A stretch of 48,868 bases of DNA from a bacterium. Lineage in GTDB: Bacteria > Acidobacteriota > Terriglobia > Terriglobales > Acidobacteriaceae. A model generated the notes under the pieces. The model made no database searches, was not told where the DNA came from, and saw only the letters and a list, made by a program, of their open reading frames with translations. The position numbers were made by a program, and so were the translations under genes. Positions 26,063-35,521 of the stretch are shown one piece after another (within the stretch, counting starts at the first letter, position 1; every line of letters begins with the position of its first letter). The stretch lies in assembly GCA_026225095.1 (NCBI GenBank), contig JAMFSC010000160.1, positions 1 through 48,868 of the forward strand. Direction: 5' to 3'.

Positions 26063-27229
26063 ATGAATGGCATATCGGCCACGCTGGACCCCCCCAGGCG
26101 GCGCAAGCACACGGACCACCCCAGCAAAGAAGTGATGGATGGAGACATACGCAGCGACGCGAACGTCCGGAGTTTTCGCCGTCTGCTCATGGCGTGGTAT
26201 CGCGCTCACGCCCGTACCCTGCCGTGGCGCGGCGTCGTAGATCCCTACCGCACCTGGGTCTCGGAGGTCATGCTCCAGCAGACCCGCGTCGCTGCCGTCA
26301 TCGAGCACTACAACGCCTTCCTCGAACTCTTCCCCACCCTCGTCGCCCTCGCCCTCGCTCCCGAAGAGAAGGTGCTAGCCGCCTGGTCCGGCCTCGGCTA
26401 CTATCGTCGAGCCCGCATGCTGCACAAGGCTGCCCAGTTCGTCACCAGCGAATGCAACGGCGTGTTGCCCGACAGCTCCGTCGCCCTGCGAACGCTGCCC
26501 GGCATCGGGGAATACACCTGCGCCGCCATCGCCAGCATCGCCTTCGGCGAGAGCGTCGCCGTGGTCGATGGCAACGTGGAGCGTGTCATCCTCCGCATCA
26601 CAGGCCGCCCAGAAGATACCTCTGCCGCCGGCCGCGCCTTCGTTCGCGAGATCGCCTCCGCACTGGTCCCACCACGCAGAATCCAACGGAAAGAAGATGC
26701 CGAGGGCACCCGCACCCGCACCAACGCCGCCGGAGACCACAACCAGGCCATGATGGAGCTCGGCGCCACCATCTGTCTTCCCCGCGCCCCGCTCTGTCTG
26801 CACTGTCCCGTCTTCGCCCTCTGTCGCACCCGCGGTGAGCACACCACCGTACCCCGCGGACGCCAGACCAGCCGTCCAGCAGCCTATCTCCTCGCCCTCC
26901 GTAAGGATGGCACCACCACCGAGATCCTCCTCGAACGCCGCCCCAACGAGGCCAGCCTCATGGCCGGTATGTTTGAGCTCCCACCCCTTCCCCTGGACGC
27001 CGTCGATGGCCTCGAGCCTCTTCTCCGCCTTCGACACTCCATCACCATCACCAACTACTACGTCCAGATCTTCGACCACCGCGAAGGACGCGATGTGCTC
27101 CGCCAGGCCATCATCGCCGCCGAGGAAGACCTCAAGTGGATCAAGACCAGCCGCCTTCCCGGCATCCCGCTCACCGGCCTCGCCCGCAAGGTCCTCCTGC
27201 GGCTCGGCGTCATCGACAGGAAATCCTGA
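26063..27229 (+). CDS. mutY: A/G-specific adenine glycosylase
   Basis: A 388-residue base-excision repair enzyme removing adenine mispaired with 8-oxoguanine. The helix-hairpin-helix is LPGIGEYTCAAIAS, and the catalytic Asp lies in VAVVDGNVERV. The [4Fe-4S] cluster ligands are in the segment CLPRAPLCLHCPVFALC (C-x6-C-x2-C-x5-C). The C-terminal Nudix-like 8-oxoG recognition domain begins about residue 270. A charged insertion (IQRKEDAEGTRTRTNAAG) interrupts the glycosylase domain before the cluster loop. The first about 35 residues are an extension; an internal ATG at 26135 could be used instead. It is divergent from the glycoside hydrolase gene. Confidence 0.95.
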   Translation: MNGISATLDPPRRRKHTDHPSKEVMDGDIRSDANVRSFRRLLMAWYRAHARTLPWRGVVDPYRTWVSEVMLQQTRVAAVIEHYNAFLELFPTLVALALAPEEKVLAAWSGLGYYRRARMLHKAAQFVTSECNGVLPDSSVALRTLPGIGEYTCAAIASIAFGESVAVVDGNVERVILRITGRPEDTSAAGRAFVREIASALVPPRRIQRKEDAEGTRTRTNAAGDHNQAMMELGATICLPRAPLCLHCPVFALCRTRGEHTTVPRGRQTSRPAAYLLALRKDGTTTEILLERRPNEASLMAGMFELPPLPLDAVDGLEPLLRLRHSITITNYYVQIFDHREGRDVLRQAIIAAEEDLKWIKTSRLPGIPLTGLARKVLLRLGVIDRKS

Positions 27230-27291
27230 TAGCCCGCGGCACATGACGCTAAACTGGTCTTCGTGGCTCCGCTTGTGAGCCTGGAGGTTGA

Positions 27292-28959
27292 ATGAAGAAG
27301 TCTCTCGCAGGTCTGTTCACGGGGATCTTCCTGACGATCCCCACGTTGTCCCTACGCCTGTCCGCCCAGACCGTTCCCCCCAGCGTCAAAGCAGCCGAAG
27401 CCTCCGTCGACGGCGAAAGGATCCGCGCCCACGTCCGCTTCCTCGCCGACGATCTCCTCGAAGGCCGCGGCCCCGGTCTGCGTGGAGCCGACATCGCCGC
27501 CCAGTACATCGCCACCCAGTTCGCCCTCGACGGTCTCAAGCCCGCGGGCAACAACGGCACCTACCTCCAGCAGGTCAACTTTGTCGGGGTTACGACGATC
27601 CCCGGCAAGACCACCGTCGCCTTTTCCGGGAACGCCGCACCCGCGCAGCCCCTGCGCCTGGCCGATGACATGGTCATCAGCAACCAGCAGCACACGCCAA
27701 CGGAAGACATCGACGTCCCCATCGTCTTCGTCGGCTACGGAGTCACCGCGCCCGAGTTCGGCTGGGACGACTACGCCAACGTCGACGTCAAGGGCAAGGC
27801 CGTCCTGGTCATCGTCGGCGACCCGCCCTCTGACGACCCCAAATTCTTCGGCGGCAAGGCCCTCACCTACTACGGTCGCTGGACTTACAAGTACGAGCAG
27901 GCCGCCCGCATGGGGGCCGTCGGCGCCATCATCATCCACCGCACCGACCTCGCAAGCTACGGCTGGGATGTCATCAAGAACTCTTGGAGTGGCGAAAAGA
28001 CCTACCTCCGCGACGATGCCAAACCCGTTCTCCGGGCCGCCAGCTGGATCCAGCTCAGCGTAGCTGGCAAGCTCTTTGCCGCTGCCGGCAAGAACCCCGA
28101 CCCCAACGTCGAGATCGCCGAAGCCGGACGCCGCGGCTTCAAGGCCTACGTGCTCCCCGTTCACTTCAAGGCGCACATCGAAAGCGTCGTCCGCCCCTTC
28201 GAGAGCCCCAACGTCGTCGCGATCCTGCCCGGAACGGCCAGCGGACCGCAGCAGGCCATCCTCTACTCCGCCCACTACGACCACCTCGGTTTCACCCCTG
28301 GAATGGCCGGCGACAACATCTACAACGGAGCCGTCGACAACGCCACCGGCTGCGGAGTCCTCCTCGAACTGGCCCGCGCCTGGACCGCCCTCCGCCCGCC
28401 GCACGACGTGATCTTCGCCGCCGTCACCGCCGAGGAGCAGGGCCTGCTCGGCAGCGAGTATCTCGGCCAGCACCCACCCATCCCCGTCGGCCAGATCGCC
28501 CTCAACCTCAACTACGACGCCCTCCAGCCCGTCGGCGAGCCCCGCGAGGTCGAAGCCGCCGGAGTCGAACGCACCAGCTTCTATCCCACCTTCGAGGCCA
28601 CTGCCAAGCGATTCAACCTCGCCATCGTCCCCGACGCCCACCCCGAAGCCGGACACTACTATCGCAGCGACCACTTCAGCATGGCCCGAGTCGGCGTCCC
28701 AGCCTTCTCCGTCGGCGAAGGAACCCTCTTCGCCGGTCACGATGCCGCCTGGGGACTAGCCCAGGCCGACGACTACACCGCACACCGCTACCATAACTTC
28801 TCCGACAACTACACCCCGCAGATGCAGTTCGGCGGCCTCGCTACCATGGCCCGGTTCGGCATCGACCTCGGCTGGCAGGCCCTCACCGCGCCCCGGACGG
28901 TTAGCTGGAAGTCCGGCGACGAGTTTGAATCCGCCCGCAAACACAGCCAGCAAAAGTAG
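27292..28959 (+). CDS. Secreted M28-family metallopeptidase with PA domain
   Basis: A 555-residue zinc aminopeptidase predicted to be exported (signal MKKSLAGLFTGIFLTIPTLSLRLSA). A PA (protease-associated) domain is inserted at about 140-290. The M28 metal site reads HYDHLG (His328), VDNAT (Asp349), and EEQGLLG (Glu381/382) with a distal His in YYRSDHFSMARVGVPAF. These are the expected ligands and general base of the family. GGAGG lies 5 bases before the ATG. It belongs to a same-strand run from mutY to osmC, but gaps of 33-120 bases leave the operon structure open. It probably releases amino acids from peptides. Confidence 0.93.
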   Translation: MKKSLAGLFTGIFLTIPTLSLRLSAQTVPPSVKAAEASVDGERIRAHVRFLADDLLEGRGPGLRGADIAAQYIATQFALDGLKPAGNNGTYLQQVNFVGVTTIPGKTTVAFSGNAAPAQPLRLADDMVISNQQHTPTEDIDVPIVFVGYGVTAPEFGWDDYANVDVKGKAVLVIVGDPPSDDPKFFGGKALTYYGRWTYKYEQAARMGAVGAIIIHRTDLASYGWDVIKNSWSGEKTYLRDDAKPVLRAASWIQLSVAGKLFAAAGKNPDPNVEIAEAGRRGFKAYVLPVHFKAHIESVVRPFESPNVVAILPGTASGPQQAILYSAHYDHLGFTPGMAGDNIYNGAVDNATGCGVLLELARAWTALRPPHDVIFAAVTAEEQGLLGSEYLGQHPPIPVGQIALNLNYDALQPVGEPREVEAAGVERTSFYPTFEATAKRFNLAIVPDAHPEAGHYYRSDHFSMARVGVPAFSVGEGTLFAGHDAAWGLAQADDYTAHRYHNFSDNYTPQMQFGGLATMARFGIDLGWQALTAPRTVSWKSGDEFESARKHSQQK

Positions 28960-28992
28960 CTCCCAACCTCATTCCAGCGGAGACCACGCAAC

Positions 28993-29328
28993 ATGGATTA
29001 CAGCTTCGTCAAGAACGATCAGGCCGTCAGCCAGACCCCCGAACCCGGCATGATCCGCCAGGTCCTCGCGCATAACGAGAAGCTGATGCTCGTCCGCCAC
29101 TTCTTCGAGGCAGACTGGGTCGGCGCACGCCACAGCCACCCGCACGAGCAACTCGTCTACGTCGTCAAGGGAGGCATCCGCGTCGATCGCGACGGAGACG
29201 TCTTTGAGGTCTACGCCGGAGACAGCTTCGTGGTCGAAGGCGGCGTCGAACACCAGGCCTCCGCCCTCGAAGCCTCCGAAGTCCTCGACATCTTCACCCC
29301 CATCCGCGACGACTACCGCCCCGGATAA
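28993..29328 (+). CDS. Small cupin-domain protein
   Basis: A 111-residue single-domain cupin. Cupin motif 1 is visible as GARHSHPHEQLVYVVKGGIRV (the metal-binding His-x-His and Glu pattern HSHPHEQ). Motif 2 is GDSFVVEGGVEHQASAL with the final His. It probably binds a metal and folds as a beta-barrel dimer in the cytoplasm. The substrate is not predictable. The gene starts 33 bases after the M28 gene and has GGAGA about 10 bases before ATG, so co-transcription is likely. Confidence 0.85.
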   Translation: MDYSFVKNDQAVSQTPEPGMIRQVLAHNEKLMLVRHFFEADWVGARHSHPHEQLVYVVKGGIRVDRDGDVFEVYAGDSFVVEGGVEHQASALEASEVLDIFTPIRDDYRPG

Positions 29329-29445
29329 TCGAACCCTCCGCCCGTTCGAGTTCCGCGCAAGCCCGATCTTCGGCGGCTGCAGGTAAACTGGACATGCGCG
29401 CCGTCCCAATCCTGGGGCCGCGCGCATGGGTGTGGAAGGCTGGGA

Positions 29446-31587
29446 ATGCGGGTCATACTTGCCGAAAAGCCGTCAGTGGCGCGGGATATCGCGCGTGTCC
29501 TCGGCTGCAATCGCCGCGAGGAAGGCTTCTTTCAGGGCGAGCGCGACATCGTCACCTACGCCATCGGCCACCTCGTCAACCTGCCCATGCCCGAGACCCT
29601 GAACCCTGCCTGGGCCGGTGCCTGGACGGCCCAGAAACTCCCCATGATTCCCGCGACCTGGCAGTACGTCGCCAATCCCAAGACCGCCGACCAGTTCGCC
29701 ATCGTCAAGCGCCTCCTCAATGCCCGCGAGACCACCGAGGTCGTCAACGCCGCCGACGCCGGACGCGAAGGAGAGGCCATCTTCCGTCGCATCTACGCCC
29801 TCGCCGGCTGCCAAAAGCCCGTCTCCCGCTTCTGGGCCAGTTCTCTCACCGAAGAGGCCATCCGCGACGCCTTCGCCCGCCTTCGTCCGTCGCGCGACTT
29901 CGACTCCCTCGCCGACTCCGCCCAGACCCGCGCCGAGATCGACTGGCTCTGGGGCATGAACTACACCCGCGCCTACACCATCACCAACGGAGTCCTGTGC
30001 ACCGTTGGCCGCGTCCAGACCCCGACCCTCGCCCTCATCGTCCGCCGCGAAGAGCAGATCACCGGCTTCGTCAAGACCTTCTTCTACCAGCTCCACGCCC
30101 ATCTCCCCGGCTTCCTCGCCAAGGCCCTCAACCTCCTCGACCCCGCCAAACCCATCTTCGACTTCGAGACCAGGCCCGAGGTCGAAGCCATCCAGAAGGC
30201 CATCCCGCCCGACGCCGACGCCCTCATCGAATCCGTCACGAAGAAGGAAAAGAAGGATCACCCACCCCAGCTCTACAACCTCGGCGAGCTCCAGAAGCAC
30301 GCCAACAAGCGTTTCGGCTACACCGCCGCCCGCACCCTCGAGCTCGCCCAGAGCCTCTACGAGAACCACAAGGTCCTCACCTACCCACGCACCAGCTCCC
30401 GCCACATCGGCACCGACATGGTCGCCGGCCTCCCCACCACCCTCCGCGCCATCCAGTTCCAGGCTGACCCCCAGATCGTCGCCACTGCAATCCAACGCGC
30501 CGAACATGGCCCACCCCTCGGCAAGAACTACGTCGACGACGCAAAGCTCAGCGACCATCACGCCATCCTCCCCACCCGCGCCTCCGCCGCCCGCCTCTCA
30601 GGTGAAGAGCGCAACGTCTACAACCTCGTCGCCACCCGCTTCCTCTCCATCTTCCTCCCCGACAAGCGCACCGAAGAGACCCGCGCCCTCATCGATATCT
30701 CCGGCCAGAAGTTCGCCGCCAACGGCTCCCGCGTCGTCGATCCCGGCTGGACCGTCGTCCAGGGCGGCAAGCCCGGCGACACCGAACGTGGAGAAGACGG
30801 CGAACCCGTCGGAACCCTGCCCCCCCTCAAACCCGGCGAACGCTACCCCGTCGAATCCCTCGAGCTCGTCACCCGCGAGCGCAAACCGCCCCTCCGCTAC
30901 ACCGACGCCACCCTCATCGCCGCCATGGAGACCGCCGGCAAGGCGATCGAAGACGACGACCTCCGCGCCATCATGAAGGGGAAGGGCCTCGGCACCGAGG
31001 CCACCCGCTCCGCCATCATCCTCCGCCTCGAGCAGTCCGAATACATTCTCCGCGAAGGCAAATTCTTCGCCCCCACACCCAAGGGAACCTCCCTCATCGC
31101 CCAGGTCAGCGACCGCATCTCGAGCCCCTCCCTCACCGCCGCCATGGAAGAGAAGCTCGCCGGCATCGAGCAGGGCGAATACAACTCCGCCGAGCTCCGC
31201 GAAGAGATCGAGGGCTACCTCCGCGAAGACATTCCCGAGGTCCTCTCCGCCCCCGTCAAGCGTCCTCCCGCCGCCCCAGGCCAGCCCGGAGCCGCCGACT
31301 TCAAGCTGTCCGAAGGCGCCATCCTCTGTCCCAAATGCCACGCAGGAGAGGTCCGCAAGCACCCCGAAAAGGCCTTCTACAGCTGCTCCGCCTTCCGCCA
31401 GGGCTGTACGTTTCAACTCTGGGAAGAGGTCGCGAAGAAGAAGCTGACCCTCACCCAGATCAAGGCCCTCTGCTCAAAAAAAGGCCGCACCGCCCCCGTC
31501 AAGGGCTTCACCTCCAGAGCAGGCAAGAAGTTCGATGCCTCCCTCGTCCTCGACGCCGACTTCAAGACGAAGTTCGAATTTCAATAG
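29446..31587 (+). CDS. topB: DNA topoisomerase III
   Basis: A 713-residue type IA topoisomerase. The Toprim domain starts at residue 1 (MRVILAEKPSVARDIARVLG) with the acidic DAGREGEAIF at about 104-113. The relaxation core includes GRVQTPTLALIVRRE and the catalytic tyrosine Tyr313 in LTYPRTSSRHIG. The C-terminus carries a CPKCHAGEVRKH zinc-finger-like segment (a second CxxC-like part, CSAFRQGC) and a basic tail (KKGRTAPVKGFTSRAGKKF). The enzyme decatenates and resolves single-stranded junctions in replication and recombination. Length matches plasmid/chromosomal TopB proteins (about 650-720). The start ATG lies a few bases after GGAAGG. Confidence 0.97.
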   Translation: MRVILAEKPSVARDIARVLGCNRREEGFFQGERDIVTYAIGHLVNLPMPETLNPAWAGAWTAQKLPMIPATWQYVANPKTADQFAIVKRLLNARETTEVVNAADAGREGEAIFRRIYALAGCQKPVSRFWASSLTEEAIRDAFARLRPSRDFDSLADSAQTRAEIDWLWGMNYTRAYTITNGVLCTVGRVQTPTLALIVRREEQITGFVKTFFYQLHAHLPGFLAKALNLLDPAKPIFDFETRPEVEAIQKAIPPDADALIESVTKKEKKDHPPQLYNLGELQKHANKRFGYTAARTLELAQSLYENHKVLTYPRTSSRHIGTDMVAGLPTTLRAIQFQADPQIVATAIQRAEHGPPLGKNYVDDAKLSDHHAILPTRASAARLSGEERNVYNLVATRFLSIFLPDKRTEETRALIDISGQKFAANGSRVVDPGWTVVQGGKPGDTERGEDGEPVGTLPPLKPGERYPVESLELVTRERKPPLRYTDATLIAAMETAGKAIEDDDLRAIMKGKGLGTEATRSAIILRLEQSEYILREGKFFAPTPKGTSLIAQVSDRISSPSLTAAMEEKLAGIEQGEYNSAELREEIEGYLREDIPEVLSAPVKRPPAAPGQPGAADFKLSEGAILCPKCHAGEVRKHPEKAFYSCSAFRQGCTFQLWEEVAKKKLTLTQIKALCSKKGRTAPVKGFTSRAGKKFDASLVLDADFKTKFEFQ

Positions 31588-31670
31588 GCCACAAAGACGC
31601 TCTCGCGGCATCTCATAGGCGTACCGTTGGTGGCAGGCGTTTCACCCAAAGCAGCATCAGGAGATGAACC

Positions 31671-32096
31671 ATGGATCGTAGCGCACACGCACTCTGGCAG
31701 GGCTCTCTCAAAGAGGGCAAAGGAATCATCTCGACGCAAAGCGGAGCATTGAAAGAAGCGCAATACAGCTTCGGAACCCGCTTCGAGAACGGCGTCGGAA
31801 CCAACCCCGAAGAGCTCATCGCGGCTGCCCACGCCGGCTGCTTCACCATGGCCCTCAGCGGTCAGCTCACCAGCGCCGACCTCATCCCGGAATCGATTGA
31901 GACCACCGCCGTCGTCACCATGGAAAAGACGGATGACGGTCCCACCATCACCAGGATCCACCTCACCACCAAGGCCCGTGTCCCCCACGCCGAGAAGGAA
32001 AAGTTCGACGAACTCGCCAAAAAGGCCAAGGAGACCTGCCCCATCTCGCGCCTCCTCAAAGCCGCCGAAATCACCCTCGACGCCCAACTCGTCTAG
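31671..32096 (+). CDS. osmC: OsmC-family peroxiredoxin (organic hydroperoxide resistance)
   Basis: A 141-residue cytoplasmic thiol peroxidase reducing organic hydroperoxides. The two redox cysteines of the family are Cys57 ([13 protein letters not shown]) and Cys123 ([12 protein letters not shown]). Length and the [16 protein letters not shown] core fit OsmC rather than Ohr. An AGGAG ribosome site lies 7 bases before ATG. It is the last gene of the plus-strand run that begins with mutY, and is followed by a 900-base repeat-rich gap. Confidence 0.95.
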   Translation: MDRSAHALWQGSLKEGKGIISTQSGALKEAQYSFGTRFENGVGTNPEELIAAAHAGCFTMALSGQLTSADLIPESIETTAVVTMEKTDDGPTITRIHLTTKARVPHAEKEKFDELAKKAKETCPISRLLKAAEITLDAQLV

Positions 32097-32171
32097 CACC
32101 CGCATATCCCGTTGGCCGCCCGGATCCTGCGTTTGCGACCAACGGGAGCACCCAGCGATGCCTGGATCGGA

Positions 32172-32249
32172 TTGCCTGTTGGTAATAGAGTTGGGTGCCC
32201 CACCTTCGCGACACGTCTCATCGTCGCTAAGGTGGGCCGGAGCGCCACG
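32172..32249 (-). repeat. Dispersed hairpin repeat family 1, copy C
   Basis: Copy in the orientation opposite to copy B, starting TTGCCTGTTGGTA and ending GCCACG. The hairpin arms are 32199-32212 and 32223-32236. It is one of two tandem copies 176 bases apart. Confidence 0.9.
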
Positions 32250-32347
32250 GCATCCAACGTACAACCCTACACCGTCAGCGAATCTGTTCTAAATACAAGT
32301 CGAAGTGGAACGCCCCACCCAGCGGGCACTCAGGCGTTTAGAGCAGG

Positions 32348-32424
32348 TTGCCTGTTGGTACAGAGTTGGGTGCCCCACCTTCGCGACACGTCTCATCGTC
32401 GCTAAGGTGGGCCGGAGCGCCACG
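32348..32424 (-). repeat. Dispersed hairpin repeat family 1, copy D (tandem with copy C)
   Basis: Hairpin arms 32374-32387 and 32398-32411. Flanks also match copy C: both are followed by CCTACACC and a TTC/GTC-AGC segment ending near CTCTAA or TTCTAA. The duplicated unit is therefore larger than the hairpin, about 170 bases. Confidence 0.9.
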
Positions 32425-32542
32425 ACACCCAACCCAGCGCCCTACACCTTCAGCAATTCCGCTCTAAGGATCGCAACCGCGCCTCCAGGAGAACCGCTAT
32501 ACAGCAAGAGTCAGCCTTGCCGTAGGGGTCCTTGCCCTTCTG

Positions 32543-32674
32543 TCTGTCATTCCCGTAGGGAATCTGCGTTTGTCTTCCTCTACACCAGCACCAGATTCGC
32601 TATCGAGCATCTCTCCAGTTGCCGTGGTCTCCGGTCACTGTGGCTTTCAAGCCCGAAGGCCCGCCCCATAAGAG
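32543..32674 (+). repeat. Dispersed repeat family 2, copy 1
   Basis: Core TCTGTCATTCCCGTAGGGAA followed by TCTGCGTTTGTCTTCC, containing the small palindrome ATTCCC-GTA-GGGAAT. Similarity to the copy at 46197 resumes at CGCCCCATAAGAG at the right end. The rest of the gap up to 32945 shows no supported gene. Confidence 0.75.
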
Positions 32675-32945
32675 CCTCGGCCTCGGCCCCAGACGCCGCG
32701 TGCCGGACTGCGACCCGGCTGGGGGGGCCCCCTGACTTCATCTGCGCGATAAACGCCCCAAACCAGACCACTTTCGAAATAGCGCCCGCTGTCCAGTTTT
32801 ACCGTGCAACGGCCCACATTCTGCGCACAAAAAGCCTCTGGTGAAACATTGGGAAATTTCGATCGCCGGCCGCTAACCCGTTTAGAACACCATGGATGCA
32901 GGAAGCTATCAAAAAGGGGCGATTTCATACCACTTTATTAGAAGA

Positions 32946-32974
32946 TAAAAGCCAGGTGGTCGGACCACCTGGCT
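32946..32974 (-). terminator. Rho-independent terminator of hslVU
   Basis: Perfect 12-base arms (32950-32961 and 32963-32974), AGCCAGGTGGTC and its complement, followed on the minus strand by TTTTATC. It lies 40 bases after the hslU stop. Confidence 0.9.
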
Positions 32975-33013
32975 GGCAAATAGCGGGCGGGCCAAACCCT
33001 CAGGAGGACGTTT

Positions 33014-34708
33014 CTAGAGAATGTACCGGCTCAAATCCTGGTCCTTCACAATCGAAGCCACCTGCTGCCGCACATACTCCGGATCGATCACAATCACCTT
33101 TTCCGTACCCGTCTCCGTCTTGCGTTCGATCACCGGAAGCGGCGGCGAAGGTGGCTGAGCATCCCCCTTTGAAGGCACCAGCTCCGAAACCACCGGAGCC
33201 GAAGGCGCAATCTCCGCAACCACACCCTCCTGGGTCGGCCCCGACTTGGGAGCCTTGAACAGGTCGGGAGCCTGGAAGCTGATCTCATCCAGCACCCGCT
33301 CCATGATCGTATGCAGCCGCCGCGCACCGATATTCTCGGTCGTCTCATTCACCCGGAACGCAAACTGCGCCATCTCTTCCAGAGCCTCCGGGGTAAACTC
33401 CAGCTTCAGACCCTCGGTCTCCAGCAGAGCCGTCGACTGCTTCACCAGCGAACTCTTCGGCTCCGTCAGAATCCTCACAAAGTCCGAGACCGTCAGCGAA
33501 TGCAACTCCACCCGGATCGGAAACCGTCCCTGCAGCTCCGGAATCAGGTCACTCGGCTTCGAGACATGGAACGCACCAGCGGCGATAAACAGGATGTGGT
33601 CGGTCGAGACCATCCCGTACTTCGTCGAAACCGTCGTCCCTTCAACGATGGGCAGAATATCCCGCTGTACGCCCTCCCGCGAGACATCCGGACCATGCCC
33701 GCCCTCACGTCCGGCGATCTTGTCGATCTCGTCCAGGAACACCATCCCCGAATCCTCGACCCGCTCAATCGCAATCCGAGTCACCTGGTCCATATCGATC
33801 AGGCGGCCCTCTTCCTCCTGCACCAGGTACTCGAACGCCTCGGAGACCTTCATCTTCCGCTTCCGCGTCCGCTGACCGAAGAGCCCGGGCATCATGTCCT
33901 TCAGATTGATGTCCATGTCCTCCGGGCCCTGCGTCGAGATGATCTCGAAACTCGGCTGGTTCCGGTCCCGCACATCGATCTCGACGATCCGGTCGTCCAG
34001 CTTGCCCTCGCGGAACTGCTGCCGCAGCTTCTCCCGCGCCTTGGCATTCCCTGTCGGCGTATCCCTCGTCTCGAGCTGCAGCTCATGTTGCGCGACCGCC
34101 CGGTCATGCTTCTCCTGCGCGCCGTCCGTGGTGTGATCCTCATCCACCGTGACGACAGGAAGCTCAATCACATTGCTCGCGCTCGTTTCAGAGGTCTCGG
34201 GAGCCGCACCCGCAGGAGGAGCCGGAATCGTAGCCGGAGACACCGTCGTTGGTGGCAGCAGCAGGTCAAGCAGGCGATCCTCGGCGCTCAACTCCGCCTT
34301 ATCCTCCACCTCCTCCAGTTTCTCCTCCCGCACCATGTCGATGGCATTCTCGACCAGGTCGCGAATCATCGATTCGACATCTCGTCCGACGTATCCGACC
34401 TCGGTAAACTTGCTCGCCTCGACCTTCAGAAACGGCGAGTTCGTCAGCTTCGCCAGCCGCCGCGCAATCTCCGTCTTGCCCACGCCGGTCGGACCAATCA
34501 TGATGATGTTCTTCGGCATGATCTCTTCCGCCAGCTCCGGCGCCAGCTTCTGCCGACGCATTCGGTTGCGCAGGGCAATTGCCACCGCCCGCTTCGCGGC
34601 ATGCTGTCCGACAACATACTTATCCAGCTCCGCGACGATCTCCCGTGGAGTCATCTCGTCGAGCGCAAGTGCCTGGTCTTCCGCAGTTCCGGGTAAAAAG
34701 ATAGCCAT
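33014..34708 (-). CDS. hslU: ATP-dependent protease ATPase subunit HslU
   Basis: A 564-residue AAA+ unfoldase of the HslUV (ClpYQ) protease, longer than E. coli HslU (443). Walker A is GPTGVGKT at residues 72-79 and Walker B lies in [12 protein letters not shown]. The second region of homology includes [26 protein letters not shown]. The C-terminal SRYIL tail, which inserts into HslV, is kept. Two extra segments account for the length: a Pro/Ser/Thr-rich stretch inside the I domain (about 152-215), and a Pro-rich stretch of about 50 residues (about 486-537) just before the C-terminal helix. It follows hslV by 49 bases on the same strand and is closed by a strong terminator. Confidence 0.96.
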   Translation of the reverse strand: MAIFLPGTAEDQALALDEMTPREIVAELDKYVVGQHAAKRAVAIALRNRMRRQKLAPELAEEIMPKNIIMIGPTGVGKTEIARRLAKLTNSPFLKVEASKFTEVGYVGRDVESMIRDLVENAIDMVREEKLEEVEDKAELSAEDRLLDLLLPPTTVSPATIPAPPAGAAPETSETSASNVIELPVVTVDEDHTTDGAQEKHDRAVAQHELQLETRDTPTGNAKAREKLRQQFREGKLDDRIVEIDVRDRNQPSFEIISTQGPEDMDINLKDMMPGLFGQRTRKRKMKVSEAFEYLVQEEEGRLIDMDQVTRIAIERVEDSGMVFLDEIDKIAGREGGHGPDVSREGVQRDILPIVEGTTVSTKYGMVSTDHILFIAAGAFHVSKPSDLIPELQGRFPIRVELHSLTVSDFVRILTEPKSSLVKQSTALLETEGLKLEFTPEALEEMAQFAFRVNETTENIGARRLHTIMERVLDEISFQAPDLFKAPKSGPTQEGVVAEIAPSAPVVSELVPSKGDAQPPSPPLPVIERKTETGTEKVIVIDPEYVRQQVASIVKDQDLSRYIL

Positions 34709-34757
34709 AATTTCCCAATCTCAAGCGGGTGAAGCCGCCCATTCTAGCGCCGCGGCC

Positions 34758-35396
34758 CTAAGCCTTCAGCTCCTCAATCATGAGGGTGTCGTTGGTATAA
34801 ATGCAGATCGCGCCCGCAATCCGAAGGCTCTTCTCCGCGATCTCCCGCGCGCTCAGCTCCGTATTCTCCATCAGGGCGCGCGCACTCGCCAGGGCATAGT
34901 TGCCGCCCGACCCGATTGCCACAATCCCCTCATCCGGATCGATCACATCGCCGTCCCCGCTCAGCACAAACGTCTGCTTCAGGTCCGTGACGATCAGCAG
35001 CGCCTCCAGATGCCGCAGCATCTTGTCCGTTCGCCAGTCCTTGGCGAGCTCGACCGCCGACCGGCCCAGGTTCCCCGCATACTGCTCCAGCTTCGCCTCG
35101 AACCGGCTGAACAGCGAAAAAGCATCCGCGGTTGATCCCGCGAACCCCGCCAGCACCTTGTCCTGGTACATCCGCCGAATCTTCTTCGCCGACCCCTTCA
35201 TCACGGTCGAACCCAGCGTCACCTGCCCGTCCGCCGCCATCACCACCGCGTCGCCGCGCCGTACGCACAGCACCGTCGTCGACCGAACCCTCCGGCCATC
35301 GGCCAGGTCCAGCGGATGCCCCTGCCGATTTGCCGATGCCTCTACTGCATTTGCGATCCCGCCGGTCTTTGCGCTCTTCTCAATCGTCATAGGCAT
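34758..35396 (-). CDS. hslV: ATP-dependent protease proteolytic subunit HslV with N-terminal extension
   Basis: A 212-residue threonine protease subunit, the peptidase rings of HslUV. The mature core starts at [23 protein letters not shown], where the first Thr (residue 40) aligns with the catalytic Thr1 of E. coli HslV. The family body follows ([28 protein letters not shown]). About 39 residues precede the catalytic Thr, where E. coli has only Met. No ATG, GTG or TTG lies in frame between codon 3 and the Thr, so a prosequence must be made and removed. The start ATG at 35394-35396 lies 5 bases after TATACT; the ATG two codons later is an alternative. The hslU gene follows. Confidence 0.95.
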   Translation of the reverse strand: MPMTIEKSAKTGGIANAVEASANRQGHPLDLADGRRVRSTTVLCVRRGDAVVMAADGQVTLGSTVMKGSAKKIRRMYQDKVLAGFAGSTADAFSLFSRFEAKLEQYAGNLGRSAVELAKDWRTDKMLRHLEALLIVTDLKQTFVLSGDGDVIDPDEGIVAIGSGGNYALASARALMENTELSAREIAEKSLRIAGAICIYTNDTLMIEELKA

Positions 35397-35401
35397 CTTT
35401 C

Positions 35402-35407
35402 AGTATA
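35402..35407 (-). promoter_or_regulatory. -10-like TATACT five bases before hslV
   Basis: The hexamer lies 5 bases upstream of the first hslV ATG. Only GAAAG lies between, so it could be a leaderless promoter or, less likely, chance. Confidence 0.35.
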
Positions 35408-35470
35408 GTCCCGCTCTTTCCTCTCCATCTGATGTCCGTCGTCTCCCATCCGGTGCACCTACCCAAGAAC

Positions 35471-35503
35471 GCGCAAGGCCCGCCACTCTGGCGGGCCTTG
35501 CGC
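35471..35503 (-). terminator. Perfect 15-pair hairpin after bamA
   Basis: Arms 35471-35485 and 35489-35503 (GCGCAAGGCCCGCCA and complement) with a 3-base loop, 19 bases after the bamA stop codon and upstream of hslV. No U-tract follows, but the stem is exceptionally stable. Confidence 0.75.
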
Positions 35504-35521
35504 ATCTCGGAGTTCAGAGGG

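Noticed and set aside
32097..33013. CRISPR array in the repeat island
   Set aside because: Repeats are about 77 bases, only two tandem copies, with hairpins and no regular short spacers or cas genes.
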